From Marsupella aquatica (lineage: Eukaryota; Marchantiophyta), in NCBI GenBank assembly GCA_973895155.1, contig OZ316898.1, positions 9,052,001-9,116,000 of the forward strand: a stretch of DNA of 64,000 nt, given 5' to 3'. Numbering within the stretch: position 1 is the stretch's first letter; every line of letters begins with the position of its first letter. Made by a program: the position numbers and the translations under genes. Shown one piece after another: positions 23,767 through 34,400 of the stretch. The notes beneath the pieces were generated by a model. That model worked only from the letters and a program-made list of their open reading frames with translations. It searched no databases and had not been told where the DNA came from.

Positions 23767-26574
23767 ATGAGCATAAAGAGGTTTGTTCTACAGTTTTTTA
23801 TCGCGCTTACTCTAATGCCCATTCTGGGTAATGTGGTGAGCAATGATATATACCCTCTACTGCAAAAATACACCTCCGCTCGAACGAGACTCCTGATTAT
23901 AATACCCTTAATTGCTGTTAACTGCGTGATCTTCGTCATTTATAAAGCCAAGCGTCGAAAATGTTTACTTTTAGATCCGGAAGCCAACCATCGTCCACAT
24001 TCCCGGGTTGTCGGACTTATGGATCCTGAGGTGCGGAGAATGGTTGACTGTTATGCGAAGGAAAGAGAGGGAGTTGTAACTCATGATGATACAATTACTA
24101 CAACATTTTCCACCGACCTGCCCGAGCAACCTTTGCTAACAGAGCTCCAATCAACACTAAGTTTGGCTGGTTCCGGAGTGTTATATAGCAAGTTTAATAT
24201 TTCTCTTAAAACTGGAAGCTCGGACATAGACTTCTTAACTTCGCAGATCACTGAGTGGATGACGAAAGCACAGAAAATTGACCCGAATTGTACATTGCGG
24301 TTTGGTTCTTTTGCAGTGTTGAAATTCGAAGGTGAGTCCAAACTATGGTCATGGTCATCTTGCAGTTTGAAGAAGCTTAAAATCTTTACATTCATAGTTT
24401 TGTGAGTCCATCTGATCTGTTTTCAGACAGGATTTGGTTAGAGTCGAGGTTAGGATTTTTTTTCATGAAGATGTCTTACGTCCTTCAAATTAGATGATTA
24501 GTTTCAACTCCCATTTCAACTATGTTTACGACTCGGTGATTAGAATATGTACGTGTCTAAGTGTATGAAGTCGTTAGTAATATTCACTGAAAAATAAGGT
24601 GTGAGATGAAATCATGTGATACCACTGCTTCTTGCATTTGCCAGATGGTGGCCTGAAATGGTGGAGGCTTCAAAAAGAGCGGACACCAACAATTCCCCAT
24701 ATTAGTAACTCTTCTTGGAACTTACTCAATAAACTAAGAGGTAGGTTACACAAAGTTGCAGAGAATCTCTAGCAAGTTTCCAATGTAAAATCCATTCCAT
24801 GTTTCTTTGTCAAAGGTGAGCATTGGATCTGGTGCTTAAGTAGTTCATAGAAGGGTAGCCTCCATTTCCGGAATGGACTGACACGGATCCCATGCCTTCT
24901 CAGATCAGGATTACTGAAGTCTTTTTCCTCTAATCTTCAGATAATTGCTGGTGTTGGTTGGATGTGGCTTTGGATTTGTATTGTGTAATACGTCAGAACA
25001 CCACTGAATGAGTGCTTTTGAAATTGTTGGCAGGTTTTCTGACGACGACGGGCTTCGAGGAACCGAATCCACCTGCTGGTGTAAAACAGGTCGGTGATCG
25101 TTAACATGACACAATGTCCCACTAGTGCTTGCCTAGCTGTTAGGATTCCTGTTGACATGTCCGGTTCTGAATTGCTAAAATTGAAAGCGAAGATGGCTTA
25201 GCAACTATTGATACTGCTCGTCATGCAGGATCATGACGCTTTTAGTTTTAGTATCATAATGCTGGTTTTTAAAATCAAACATAGTTTCTTTGAATTCATT
25301 TTCCAAGTCCACTTTTTGTAGAAACTTCCAGATTAATTTCAATCGGACCTTACACACAGTTGTCGTTCTTTGGAATTTGCAGCTCAACGATTCCGTTTGG
25401 GAGCTTTATTCTCCTGAGGGGAGGGTCCCTGAAATGGACATTGTCTTTTTTCACGGCCTTCAGTTAACTGACTTTAAAGACGCCTTCTGGAAAACTTGGC
25501 TCAGAGGTGAAGAAGAGTTGATTTGGCCCCCAAAATGTCGCAGCTGGAAATTTCCCTTCTGGAAAACTGGGCTCACCAGAGAAGATGCAGAGTTGTTGTG
25601 GCCCCAATGGCTCAGCGGGAGATTTCCTGGAGCACGCATATTATTAATCTCTTATAACTTTAGTGCAACTCAACCGAATGCACTTGACTTGCATACATTG
25701 GAGTACAATCTTGGCAAGGATATGATCCAGTGCAATGTCGGGACCCGTCCAGTGATCTTTGTAGGTCACAGTCTAGGAGGAATAGTAATTAAGCTAGTGC
25801 TTTTGTCTGTTCTCAAGGAGAGAGATGGGTTGAACCCCAATAAGGACATCATCCGGAAAGCATTCCTTGATAACGTTAAGGGAGTTTTGTATTATGCTAC
25901 TCCTCATGGGAGTTCTGAGAAGATCGCAGACCTGGCAAATCGAATACCAGGCGCGAATCCAATCTTGAGTCTTCTGAAAACCGTTGCCGCTAAGACGCCA
26001 ACGATCAACGAAGAGTTTCGAAAACAGCGTGACAAATTCAAATTCAATGTACCGACACTCTCGATGGTGGAGTGTCTACCGGTATCCGAATTTGTGAGTC
26101 CCCATTACCTGCTCGAACTGAATTCTATCCAATTAAGTTTCAAACGGAAATGTCAATCGTTTAGGGTCAATTGAAGGAACCTCATGAGGTAGTGTTTCCA
26201 CGTCGATTTACGCAGTTTACTTCTCGCAGCCTTTAGTTTGTTGGGAGTCCGCATATTGTGGGCTGCCAAGCAGATCCTGACTTTTCTTCGTAATTCTTTT
26301 TCTGCAGGGGTTTGAGGGTGTGGTTGTCGACGGCGAATCCGCTCGACATGACATTGACCAGTGGTACCATGCTTGGGACTCGAATCATTTTTCAATTTGT
26401 AGACTAAGGAGATGGGGAGATAGGCTAGTTAGATTGAATTACTTCATATGTCAAAAACTAGCTGGATATCCTTGGGTTCCATGGGTTCCACAAAGGATGC
26501 CGCCAGAAATCTTGCCGACAAAGATGATGGGAAGCACGATGGGAAGCGCCATTCGAAGACGGCAATCCTCATGA
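23767..26574 (+). CDS. SERAC1-like alpha/beta hydrolase with N-terminal membrane segments
   Basis: Five exons read with GT-AG borders and continuous frame: 23767-24331, 24645-24740, 25034-25089, 25383-26093, 26308-26574; 1695 nt, 564 aa. Two hydrophobic segments (about residues 6-22 and 41-58) suggest membrane anchoring. The hydrolase core starts near VFFHGLQL (residue 260). The nucleophile elbow is VGHSLGG with Ser369, and a likely catalytic His503 sits in SNHFSICR. This pattern matches serine active site-containing proteins (SERAC1-like); the substrate in plants is not known to me. Oddities: an in-frame tandem duplication of about 24 codons in exon 4, and a Trp/Pro/Met-rich tail after FICQKL that does not look like a conserved C-terminus. 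The stop lies only 31 bp before a Helitron-like element, so the native 3' end may have been altered. Confidence 0.82.
25485..25628 (+). repeat. In-frame 72-bp tandem duplication inside the hydrolase gene
   Basis: TTCTGGAAAACT(T/G)GGCTCA occurs at 25485 and 25557. Encoded copies are FWKTWLRGEEELIWPP and FWKTGLTREDAELLWPQ, 24 residues apart. The copies have diverged, so the duplication is not recent. Confidence 0.85.
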
Positions 26575-26605
26575 GATTGCCGAAGACATTGTTGAGCAAA
26601 ATATA

Positions 26606-27560
26606 TCAAGAACTATAATACAAGGTTGTGCCTTTTTATGCCCTGGTGGTCATTCAAATTTGGAGTAGCTTTTGGGGTGGAAAAAACAGAAACTGCAAAA
26701 AGTGAAAGCAATAAAGAACAAATGAATTATATTTAGTGTGAATGAAAAAGTGAATGCACGTGTCCCCAAACTAGAAGGAAAAAGACAAAGTTTTCTCTTT
26801 ACCATCCATGTATACAAATGATATGCTCTTCCCTCTACTATACAAGTTATACCATGTCCCTCCCTCTACCATCCATGTTACCTCTTAACTCCTTCTACCA
26901 TCCATGCAATACCATGCTCCTCCCTCTACCATCCATGCTATATCATCCATGCATATGGGGCTACATAATGATAGTAGTTTAATTGCAAATATCACATAGT
27001 CAATCAAGTAGAGCATAATCTAATCAATGAGAGAAAAAGAGACCAAAAAGTAATAAAACAGAGGGAAACAAAGGAGGGGGGGGGGGGGGGGGGGGAGGAG
27101 TTGGTTGATTTGGGGTGGATTGTTGAGCTTTGAAAGGAAAAAAATGACAAAAGCAAAGAGAAAAATCATTGTCACTGTGTTATACTTTGGTGGTTGATGT
27201 GGCCTCTCTTTTGAGTCATGATATTTTTTACTCAATAACATCTTTTATGCAATGAGATCTTTCTAACAAACAAAATCTTTTACTCAAGCTATCTTTAGCA
27301 ACATGGTAATTTTTCTCAACTACATCTTTAGCATAACCTCATCCGTTATGCATTGACATCTTTAGACAAACAATATTGTTTAGTAAATCAAGTGCAAGAG
27401 CATTTTGGGTAAAAAACAAAACAAAGAAAAAAAACTCGCTCCTTCTCTCATTGACTTTTTATTTCATAACATCTTTCCCATAACGACAACTTGGGTGAAA
27501 CGACACCTTTTTTCTTATAACATCTTTTACTTCATGATATCTTTGGCAAAATGTCCCGCA
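26606..27560 (+). mobile_element. Helitron-like element, copy 4, plus orientation, 3' end missing
   Basis: Begins TCAAGAACTATAATACAAGG after A, which matches the reverse complement of the right ends of copies 2 and 3. It continues collinearly (GGTCATTCAAA, then AATTATATTTAGTGTGAA). The part from 27230 to 27560 is the inverse of the copy 1 body (ACATCTTT units; CTCGCTCCTTCTCTCA; CATTTTGGGTAAA). No terminal hairpin or CTAG was found, so the 3' end is truncated. It starts 31 bp after the hydrolase stop codon. Confidence 0.5.
27076..27095. repeat. Poly-G tract (20 G)
   Basis: Uninterrupted G run inside Helitron-like copy 4. It may form G-quadruplex structure and is a likely site of length or assembly error. 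Confidence 0.9.
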
Positions 27561-27735
27561 AAGGTCTATATATGGCAGGCATTAGAGGCAATGTCAAAGG
27601 CAGTCCATTAGTCAGAGGCTAATGCAAGACTCTATTTGGGCTCTAAAAGAAAAATAAAATGGTAGAATGACTCACTTGATACTCTAATAATTGAGTTCAA
27701 CTTTCGCTTGTAGTCTCTGGAAAATGTCACAAACT

Positions 27736-27950
27736 GTAAAATATCTGGAAGGGTAGATCATAATGTTTGTACCATTGTTTGTAAAATATCTGGAAGGGTA
27801 GATCATAATGTTTGTACCATTGTTTGCACAAGTTTCTTGTTTGTTGGGTGGATCCTGGGAGGTGAAAATGTCTGGCAGGGTAGATCATATTTGTTGTTTG
27901 TACCATTGTTTGCACAAGTTACTTGTTTGGGAGGTGGATCCTGGGAGGGG
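27736..27950. repeat. Compound tandem repeat
   Basis: GTAAAATATCTGGAAGGGTA units start at 27736 and 27781 (45-bp period). A larger unit containing GTTTGCACAAGTT, TTGTTTG, GGTGGATCCTGGGAGG follows twice, to about 27950. Confidence 0.8.
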
Positions 27951-28122
27951 AAAGGATGAGAGGACAACTCCTCCTGGATCCTCTCACCTCCCCTTTCTCC
28001 TCGATGATCTCTTCCCTGTTTTGGGTTTGTTTATGCCTCCTATGTAATTTTCCCATGTATACATACCTCCTTCTTGCTTTGTTTTTTCCCAATTTTTTGT
28101 TTTGGCACTGCCAACCCAACAG

Positions 28123-28296
28123 TAGATTTTGGATTTTGGATGTCTGACAACCACTGCAAAATAGACGGGACCTTGTGTTATAGGTGTTAATAGGGGCCTG
28201 TGAAAATGTTAGATTTTGGATTTTGGATGACAACGACTGCAAAATAGGCCGGACCTTGTATTATAGGTGTTAATAGGGGCCTGTGTGACTTACCAC
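28123..28296. repeat. 87-bp tandem duplication of a Helitron-like 5' end
   Basis: TAGATTTTGGATTTTGGATG starts at 28123 and 28210. Both units contain GACAAC(C/G)ACTGCAAAATAG and CCTTGT(G/A)TTATAGG, which resemble the right ends of Helitron-like copies 2 and 3 in minus orientation. Confidence 0.75.
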
Positions 28297-28449
28297 AACA
28301 GTTGAAGCATTTGGTGGGGACTGCATATCCTGCCATTTGGAGTAACAGATTCACACTAGTGCAAATGCCCCCTAGAACAGCAAATGGGGCACCGGTCCCA
28401 ATCGAGCACATTTGGCATGCTGACCAGAAAATTCCATAAGTGTCATGTC

Positions 28450-29359
28450 ACTAATTTTGCAAGACTCTTGTCATGGGTCTGTAAATACTTTTATTCTGAC
28501 ATTAAATAGGAAAAGGGGAAGTCATGATTGCCTTTCATGAAATTTAATTTTTTTATTTTTATCATAGTCAGATCTACCCAAACATACTCTTATCTCAGAT
28601 ATTTCCCTAAGCTGCCCAAAGCAACTGCCCAGACCTACCTGAAATGAAAATAATTTTGTTAAATTTACAAAATTCAATTGGAAAAATAGGAAAAATAAAA
28701 TGAAAACATAAATTTGGAAAATTTGAAAACTTTAAATATATAACATAAAAACATTTCTTTGCTCATGAAAAGAATTAGAAATTAAACAAATTGAAATAAA
28801 TGGACTCCCTCCTAGGGCAAAACCATATTTGGACTCCACAAAGTGATGATTGCCATCATCCATCCTGAGTCCCCATGCTCTAGCCTTCACCCTCCCAGAC
28901 AACAACACCTTAACAACAAAATGAGTGAGAAACAACAATATTTCCTGGCATCTCACATGCACATCTTTATCTTGCCTCAATGTTTCGGCATTGGGTTAGG
29001 CAACAACAACATTGCTGCAATGACAGCAACAATGACAATGTCCTTCATAATGACAACATGGTAGCAACATGACATGTAAGATGTCTCAACACCTTCATTG
29101 TCTCACTTGCGATACTTTGTCTTGCTTACATTTCTTTGTCAGATAACTTTCATTTCTTGCCTCCCTTGCATTTCTCTCTCTTGCCTTGACACCTTTGCAG
29201 GCATCTTTGTCTCACCCATACATCTTTGGCTTGTCTCAACATATAAGCTTTCCTCAACATCTTTGCCTCACCCCAACATATTTGTCTCACCTCGACATTT
29301 TTGCATTGCCTCGACTTCTTCTATGCCCGCTTTTATGCAACGCATGGGCATTGGACTTG
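28450..29359 (+). mobile_element. Helitron-like element, copy 5, plus orientation
   Basis: The 3' part is clear. A hairpin ATGC (29335-29338), loop AAC, GCAT (29342-29345) is followed by a 10-nt spacer GGGCATTGGA and the end CTTG, flanked by T. Inside are ACATCTTTGTCTCAC-type repeats, the inverse of the minisatellite in copies 2 and 3, and AT-rich sequence. The left limit is approximate because the TC end is not recognisable. Confidence 0.45.
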
Positions 29360-29966
29360 TTACTATATACTAAACTATAGGTTGGATTTTATCTATTTTA
29401 TTCAGAATAAATTAGATTATTAATGTGCACTTACATTATTGATGTCCCTGTACAATAGAACATTTATCTAAAAATAGCCTATGAAAGATTTTCAGATCTC
29501 TTTTGCAGGAGAAAACATTGATCTTTGTTAGAACAAAGAATTTTGCCCCTCACTTACTAGGAAGTGCTTTTTCAATTGTGTCTCCTCTCAAACTCTCACA
29601 GGGGATTGAGCTCTAAACCGTTGTGAACAGCCTTCCAAGCAGAGTCCACCCCACATAACAACACAAATGGCTAACCACATTGGAAGCTTCAAACTAGATA
29701 CTTTGGCACTGAAATAGAATAAAGAACGGTTGATTGAAGGAAGAGGAAATGAATCCAAGCGAAGCTACAAGACATTTGCAAAATGCCAGGGAACAAGGAA
29801 GTGATTTGTGTTGTGGTACTCAACCATGTTGAAAGTTGCTCAGGATCATGGTGGATTCATTGTTGACAGCCATAGTGACAGTACATTTTATGAAGAAACT
29901 CTTTTGTTTCATTTGTTATTTTCTGAAATGGAACTAGGACTGAAGGCCAGTATGGACTGGCACCTT

Positions 29967-30310
29967 TGTTGAGCATAGACGACATTCGCAACGGCAAGCC
30001 CATGAACCATCCAACGCACAAGAGTTGATACAGAGAGATACGTGGTTCACTTCCACATGAGGCTACGTCCACAGGAACACACAAGAGCTTTACTGCACTC
30101 TAGGCCGACCGGCCATACCAAGCATCCACAACACTAGCTCTCCCTATCTCTCAACTAGCTCCGTAAAAATGAGCCTTAGTCCCCCAGGGTCTGGCACCAG
30201 CCCTGGCAATATACACAACAACACTTCGGCTAACCTTAGCTAAGTCCTAACCCGAGTTAGCCTAACTGTGGTTAGTTCACGAGTCACAAGACTAAGAGCA
30301 ATACCTAACA
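29967..30310 (-). mobile_element. Solo LTR, 344 bp, TSD ACCTT
   Basis: Inverted copy of the LTR at 20914-21257, same length, alike along its whole length with scattered substitutions. The plus strand begins TGTTGAGC and ends CCTAACA. It is flanked by ACCTT at 29962-29966 and 30311-30315, a perfect 5-bp duplication. No internal region. Confidence 0.92.
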
Positions 30311-30329
30311 ACCTTGTTTATAATGCCTA

Positions 30330-30725
30330 CATGGACTATCAAAACTCAGATGGACTTTCTGAATGTCAAATTTGACTTGGACACCTTTACACGTACGGCT
30401 CAAAATTCCTGTAATAGTCAAGACACCACTTGGAGCCCATTTCAACTACTTCACTTGGTGTCTTGTGGCACTGGCCAGTGGTTGAACAGGTCTCCTTGGT
30501 GGCTTGAAGAGTAGACAGCCTCGACGAGAAAGATGTTACATCATTTCATGGGACCACCAGTGCTAAAGTTTTTGAAATGTTAAGTGCAGTCTCGATATAA
30601 TATTTGACTATCTTCAGGTTGATCAGAAATGAAACAAATAATTTCAAACTTTGTCAAGTAATAGATTGGACATCAGAGAACAAGCCATAAACATTTGAGC
30701 TGAACCTGACATCTGAAAGTACTCT
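30330..30725. repeat. Dispersed repeat, copy A (copy B at 39245-39685)
   Basis: Shares an ordered series of blocks with 39245-39685: CAGATGGAC, GAACAG(G/T)TCTCCTTGGT(G/A)GCTTGA, AAAGATGT(T/C)A, ATATTTGAC(T/C)ATCTT, TCAAACTTTGTCA. Noncoding in both copies. It may be decayed internal transposon sequence; in both places an LTR of the same family is nearby. Confidence 0.6.
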
Positions 30726-31010
30726 AAATAAATGGACACAGCGCCATATCCTAAATGTATGGAATAAGCATGCTGAATTCCAAGGTAACTAAGATTTCTG
30801 TCACAAAACTGTTGACAACTTGGCTACTTTAGTATTAGGAATTGATTCAAGTTCCCGACTTTAGTTAGTTTGGCCTACACGTCAGCCCTCCCGTGAGGGT
30901 TTAGGTTGGAGGGAGAGCACTCTCTCCCTCATGTTTCACATGTATTCTCATATGCGATGGATCATTCATGAGTTTCTCCACTCGTGATGTCTTGTCGATG
31001 TAACATCTGA

Positions 31011-31058
31011 TTGAGTGTCTCTCTCATGTTTGAATTGAGTGTCTCTCTCATGTTTGAA
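31011..31058. repeat. 24-bp tandem duplication
   Basis: TTGAGTGTCTCTCTCATGTT starts at 31011 and 31035, giving two perfect 24-bp units. Confidence 0.85.
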
Positions 31059-32217
31059 TTTGCTGACTAGTCTGAGAACAAGTTTTACATAAATCATGTA
31101 GACATCAAGTTGTATTTTGAAAATGCCCGGAACAATTGCAAAGTTTTTGATACCTTGATGATTTTCTTAAGCCGCCAGCTAGACTCCACAATATGGGAGC
31201 AATGGAGAGACATGGATGTTTTGGATCACACCTTCCAACTAAGTGATCCATTTCACTTGCTTTCAAGAGGATTGATATAGTAGCTTTAGGACAAAGAAGC
31301 TCCACTCTTCTCCAGGCAACATTGCTCGGCCATCCAGATAACACCACACCTCGCAGAGGGTCAATTTCATGGCTTGGTTCCTGGTGTTTGAGATCAGAGA
31401 ACATGCTGGGAACATTTGAGCAACGTGCTGGGAACCCTTGAGCTTAAACTAACCAAAACACTAACCAAAACTTTGCCATCATACTTAGGCGGCTTAGGCA
31501 GATGAATGGGATTCCAGTGGATGTGAACACTGCAGCGATGGTTACAGTCCAAACTAGTTGCCATGGACAACGTGTCAGTCCATCTGGGCTTCAGTTTCTC
31601 ATAATATAACGTGAGATTTATTCATTTCTGTGGAAAATAACACTGAAATGCAATAGCTATTAACCCCTTCTTTGGCAGGAATACAAGTTTTACAGGCACA
31701 GATCTTGCACCCATGCCCTTGTGGACGAATTTGGTCTGCAACCCCAACTATCAACCCACCCTCAACCTACCATGTCATTCCATGTCCTTCATTCTAGATC
31801 TTGTTTATACCAAATCCTAATTGCTCTGTGTCTTTCATGTTTTCTATAGCAGTAGGTAGCTCAACCCCAGTCCGATGATGAAGACCATACGGATCAATCC
31901 TAATTTTCAAACGAACACACTGAAATTGAATTTGTCCAAAGAACAATACATATGGGTTCCGTATAAAACGCTCATCTGAACTCAACCCTCTCTAGGCATA
32001 CAAATTCAATCGCAACCCCAACCTCGACAGCCACCCCATCAGAGAGTATTCGATCACATTTAAATCGGCTTCATTGGCCTCAAATGGCACGGCCATACCT
32101 GGGCTGGGTTGAATCAATTAGTCCTTGACACTAAGCGCCGAACAATTCATTGTGAAGGTTGAAATTGTTAAATACACAGCATATCAGGCCGGTGTACGTA
32201 CTCCAATGCTTCTTCAA
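31059..32217. other. Intergenic, no gene recognised
   Basis: No supported coding region. The last few hundred bases before 32218 are the presumed 3' region of the CNX3 gene on the minus strand. Confidence 0.45.
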
Positions 32218-33481
32218 CTATCTAAACCAATCTCCACTCTTCCCACCTGTCTTAGATTCTAACTGCACGTTGGTAATTCTGATTTCCTTAGAAACAGCCT
32301 TGCACATATCATACACTGTGAGGCTGGCAATAGACACGGCAGTGAGAGCCTCCATCTCCACTCCAGTTGGGCCTGAAGCAGTGGCCTCTGCCCTGATCTC
32401 AACCGAATGCAGCTTGTCGTTTAGAGTGAGCATAACATCAACCCCACTCAACAGAATATTATGACAGAGAGGAATGAGAGAGCTGGTTTGTTTGGCACCG
32501 TGAATTCCTGCAATTTTGGCTACTGTGAGCACATCTCCCTTGGCTATGTTGTTGGCAGCAACCAGATTGAAAGCGTCCAAGCCCAGGAAAACTTTACCTG
32601 AAGCAACTGCAACTCGCTTGGAATCTGCCTTGTTCACAACATTCACCATGGAGGCTTTCCCAGCAGCGTCCACATGTGAGAGAGAATTAACCTTCAAAGC
32701 ATTCTTCTCAGCTTGAGCAAGAGCAAGGGGAGCTTGCTGGAGATCCTCCGAACTGAGGTTGACCCTCGAGACCTGTTCTCCTCCTATCTGTGGAGGGCTC
32801 TCTGGTCGACTGCCAAACACAAGCTCCAGTTCCTGGGAAATCACGTCAGTCCCAATAATTAACATTAGATGATGCCTTAAGGACATTGTCCTAGCCTGTC
32901 AGCCACGGGACCCTGGTTATAAAATGAATGGTAGGGCCAAGGGATAATGAGCGAATTCATTTCTATGTATCACCGTACCAATGGCCAACTGGACAATGAA
33001 ATGTGCAGGGAAAGACAGGGTAGTGGATGAGAGTCAAGAGGACCCAATACTCGGAGAAAATGAATGTCAAGGCTCGATGCCACCCTAAATTTGAACATGG
33101 GACATCCAGTCCAGAAAGGACATATCCAGACCATGACCATAACACAGTATCAAAAACCAATGCATAGGGAGACTGCTAATGTAATGTTACAGTCCAAAAG
33201 ATTTTCTGAGACATAGAAATGGAGAGCATGCTCAAGGGTTGAGTCGTCTATGCAAAAGAGTGCACAATGCTGCAACCTAAATGCTGGCTGTCTATAAACC
33301 CCTAAAATCGACTCACCTGGTTGAAATCTTTGACCGACTCATCTTCGACTTCTTTGCTGCTGAACAATCTCTTAACACAGTCACCTGAAATTGGATAGCC
33401 ATCACAGATGCCTAAGGACGCGCGCGGCAGAGCCAGAAAATTCGGCTTGATCCCCAGCAGAGCCCTCCTGACTCCAAACAT
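32218..33481 (-). CDS. CNX3: Cyclic pyranopterin monophosphate synthase (MoaC / CNX3), mitochondrial
   Basis: Second enzyme activity of molybdenum-cofactor synthesis: converts the cyclised GTP product of CNX2 to cPMP in the mitochondrial matrix. Two exons: 33481-33317 (55 codons) and 32832-32218 (204 codons plus stop); 259 aa, against about 270 in Arabidopsis. MoaC hallmarks are present: LIPLCHN (176-179 PLCH), SGPTGVEMEALTAVS, and YDMCK with D230 and K233, matching the catalytic Asp/Lys pair known in bacterial MoaC. Exon 1 gives an Arg-rich, acid-poor leader (FGVRRALLG...KRLFSS) typical of a mitochondrial presequence. I chose the ATG at 33481: the frame is open slightly farther upstream but only to a non-ATG codon before a stop. 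Confidence 0.93.
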
Positions 33482-33799
33482 ACCTTCTCCTCCTCCTCCG
33501 CTCGGTACATCAAGTGAACCCACAACTCGACATCCACCTCAAACTGCAGCTCAACAAGGACTCCTCATTGCATAAACAGGATTACACGGCAAAACGCCTC
33601 GTCAGCCTTCTCTGCGTCTGTCCGTTTGTCTACCTTCGCTATGCCTTGATCCAATTCGCTTTTGCATATTCTTCAAACTTCATCTAGCCTTGTACATATT
33701 GCAACCTCCATGTATGTGTCCGCCTATCTGTGTTCATCGCTGTGTCAATTTGGCAGCTTCTTTGTTTATCACCAACGCCTCGCCAATTCTTCAGTACTC

Positions 33800-34400
33800 A
33801 TCGGTGACAGAGCCTTGTTAGAAGATTAAATCCTTCGTGTAATCAAACTGTGTTGGGAGTAGTGGGAGCCAAGAAACTAACCTTGGCAATTATACAATTT
33901 TCGTTTTCTTGAAAGTCCTGGCAAGCTTTTCGTACTCGGGAGCTAGCTTCTTCCAATGACCACACCTGCAATAGAATCGACAACCTTGCCACACTAAGAG
34001 GAAGTAACACGGTGAGAGTAAATTTCCAGATCGATTCGGCTGTCTTCACTCTTTGAGTCCTACATGATTACTCCTGACAGCACGCAATCTGGTCGAGAAA
34101 TTCACCAACCATTGCTAAAAACATAGCAGCGGGTTTCCCTCAGAAAATGTGACCACCGGTAGTGAAACGCCTTGCTCGCTTGAATATGTGATGCAAAAAT
34201 GGAATGGAAAAAAGCGTTACCAGGCGGATGACAACCTACTGGATCAAGGTTCATGAAGTGGCCGCACGACCCCGTGTGTCAACAACGACACCGAATGTCC
34301 ATCAAAGCGTCGTACTTCCCTAGTTGGGTTCTTTCATGCTTAGTGACAACTAAGGCAACGTAGTACTATCCGAACATTACACGGTTTGGAGAGCACATTT
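33800..34400 (-). pseudogene. Broken partial copy of the PDI gene (exon 2 region joined to exon 6 region)
   Basis: 33800-34110 aligns with the parent gene at about 12065-12370 (exon 2 plus flanking introns). From about 34112 to 34395 it aligns with the parent at about 10660-10945 (exon 6 plus flanking introns). The 1.4 kb of parent between those blocks is missing. Because introns are included it is a DNA-level copy, not a retrocopy. It is dead: the first active site reads CGHW instead of CGHC, the second CGHF, the exon 6 acceptor AG is changed, and no start or complete exon set exists. Same orientation as the parent, 21 kb away. Confidence 0.9.
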
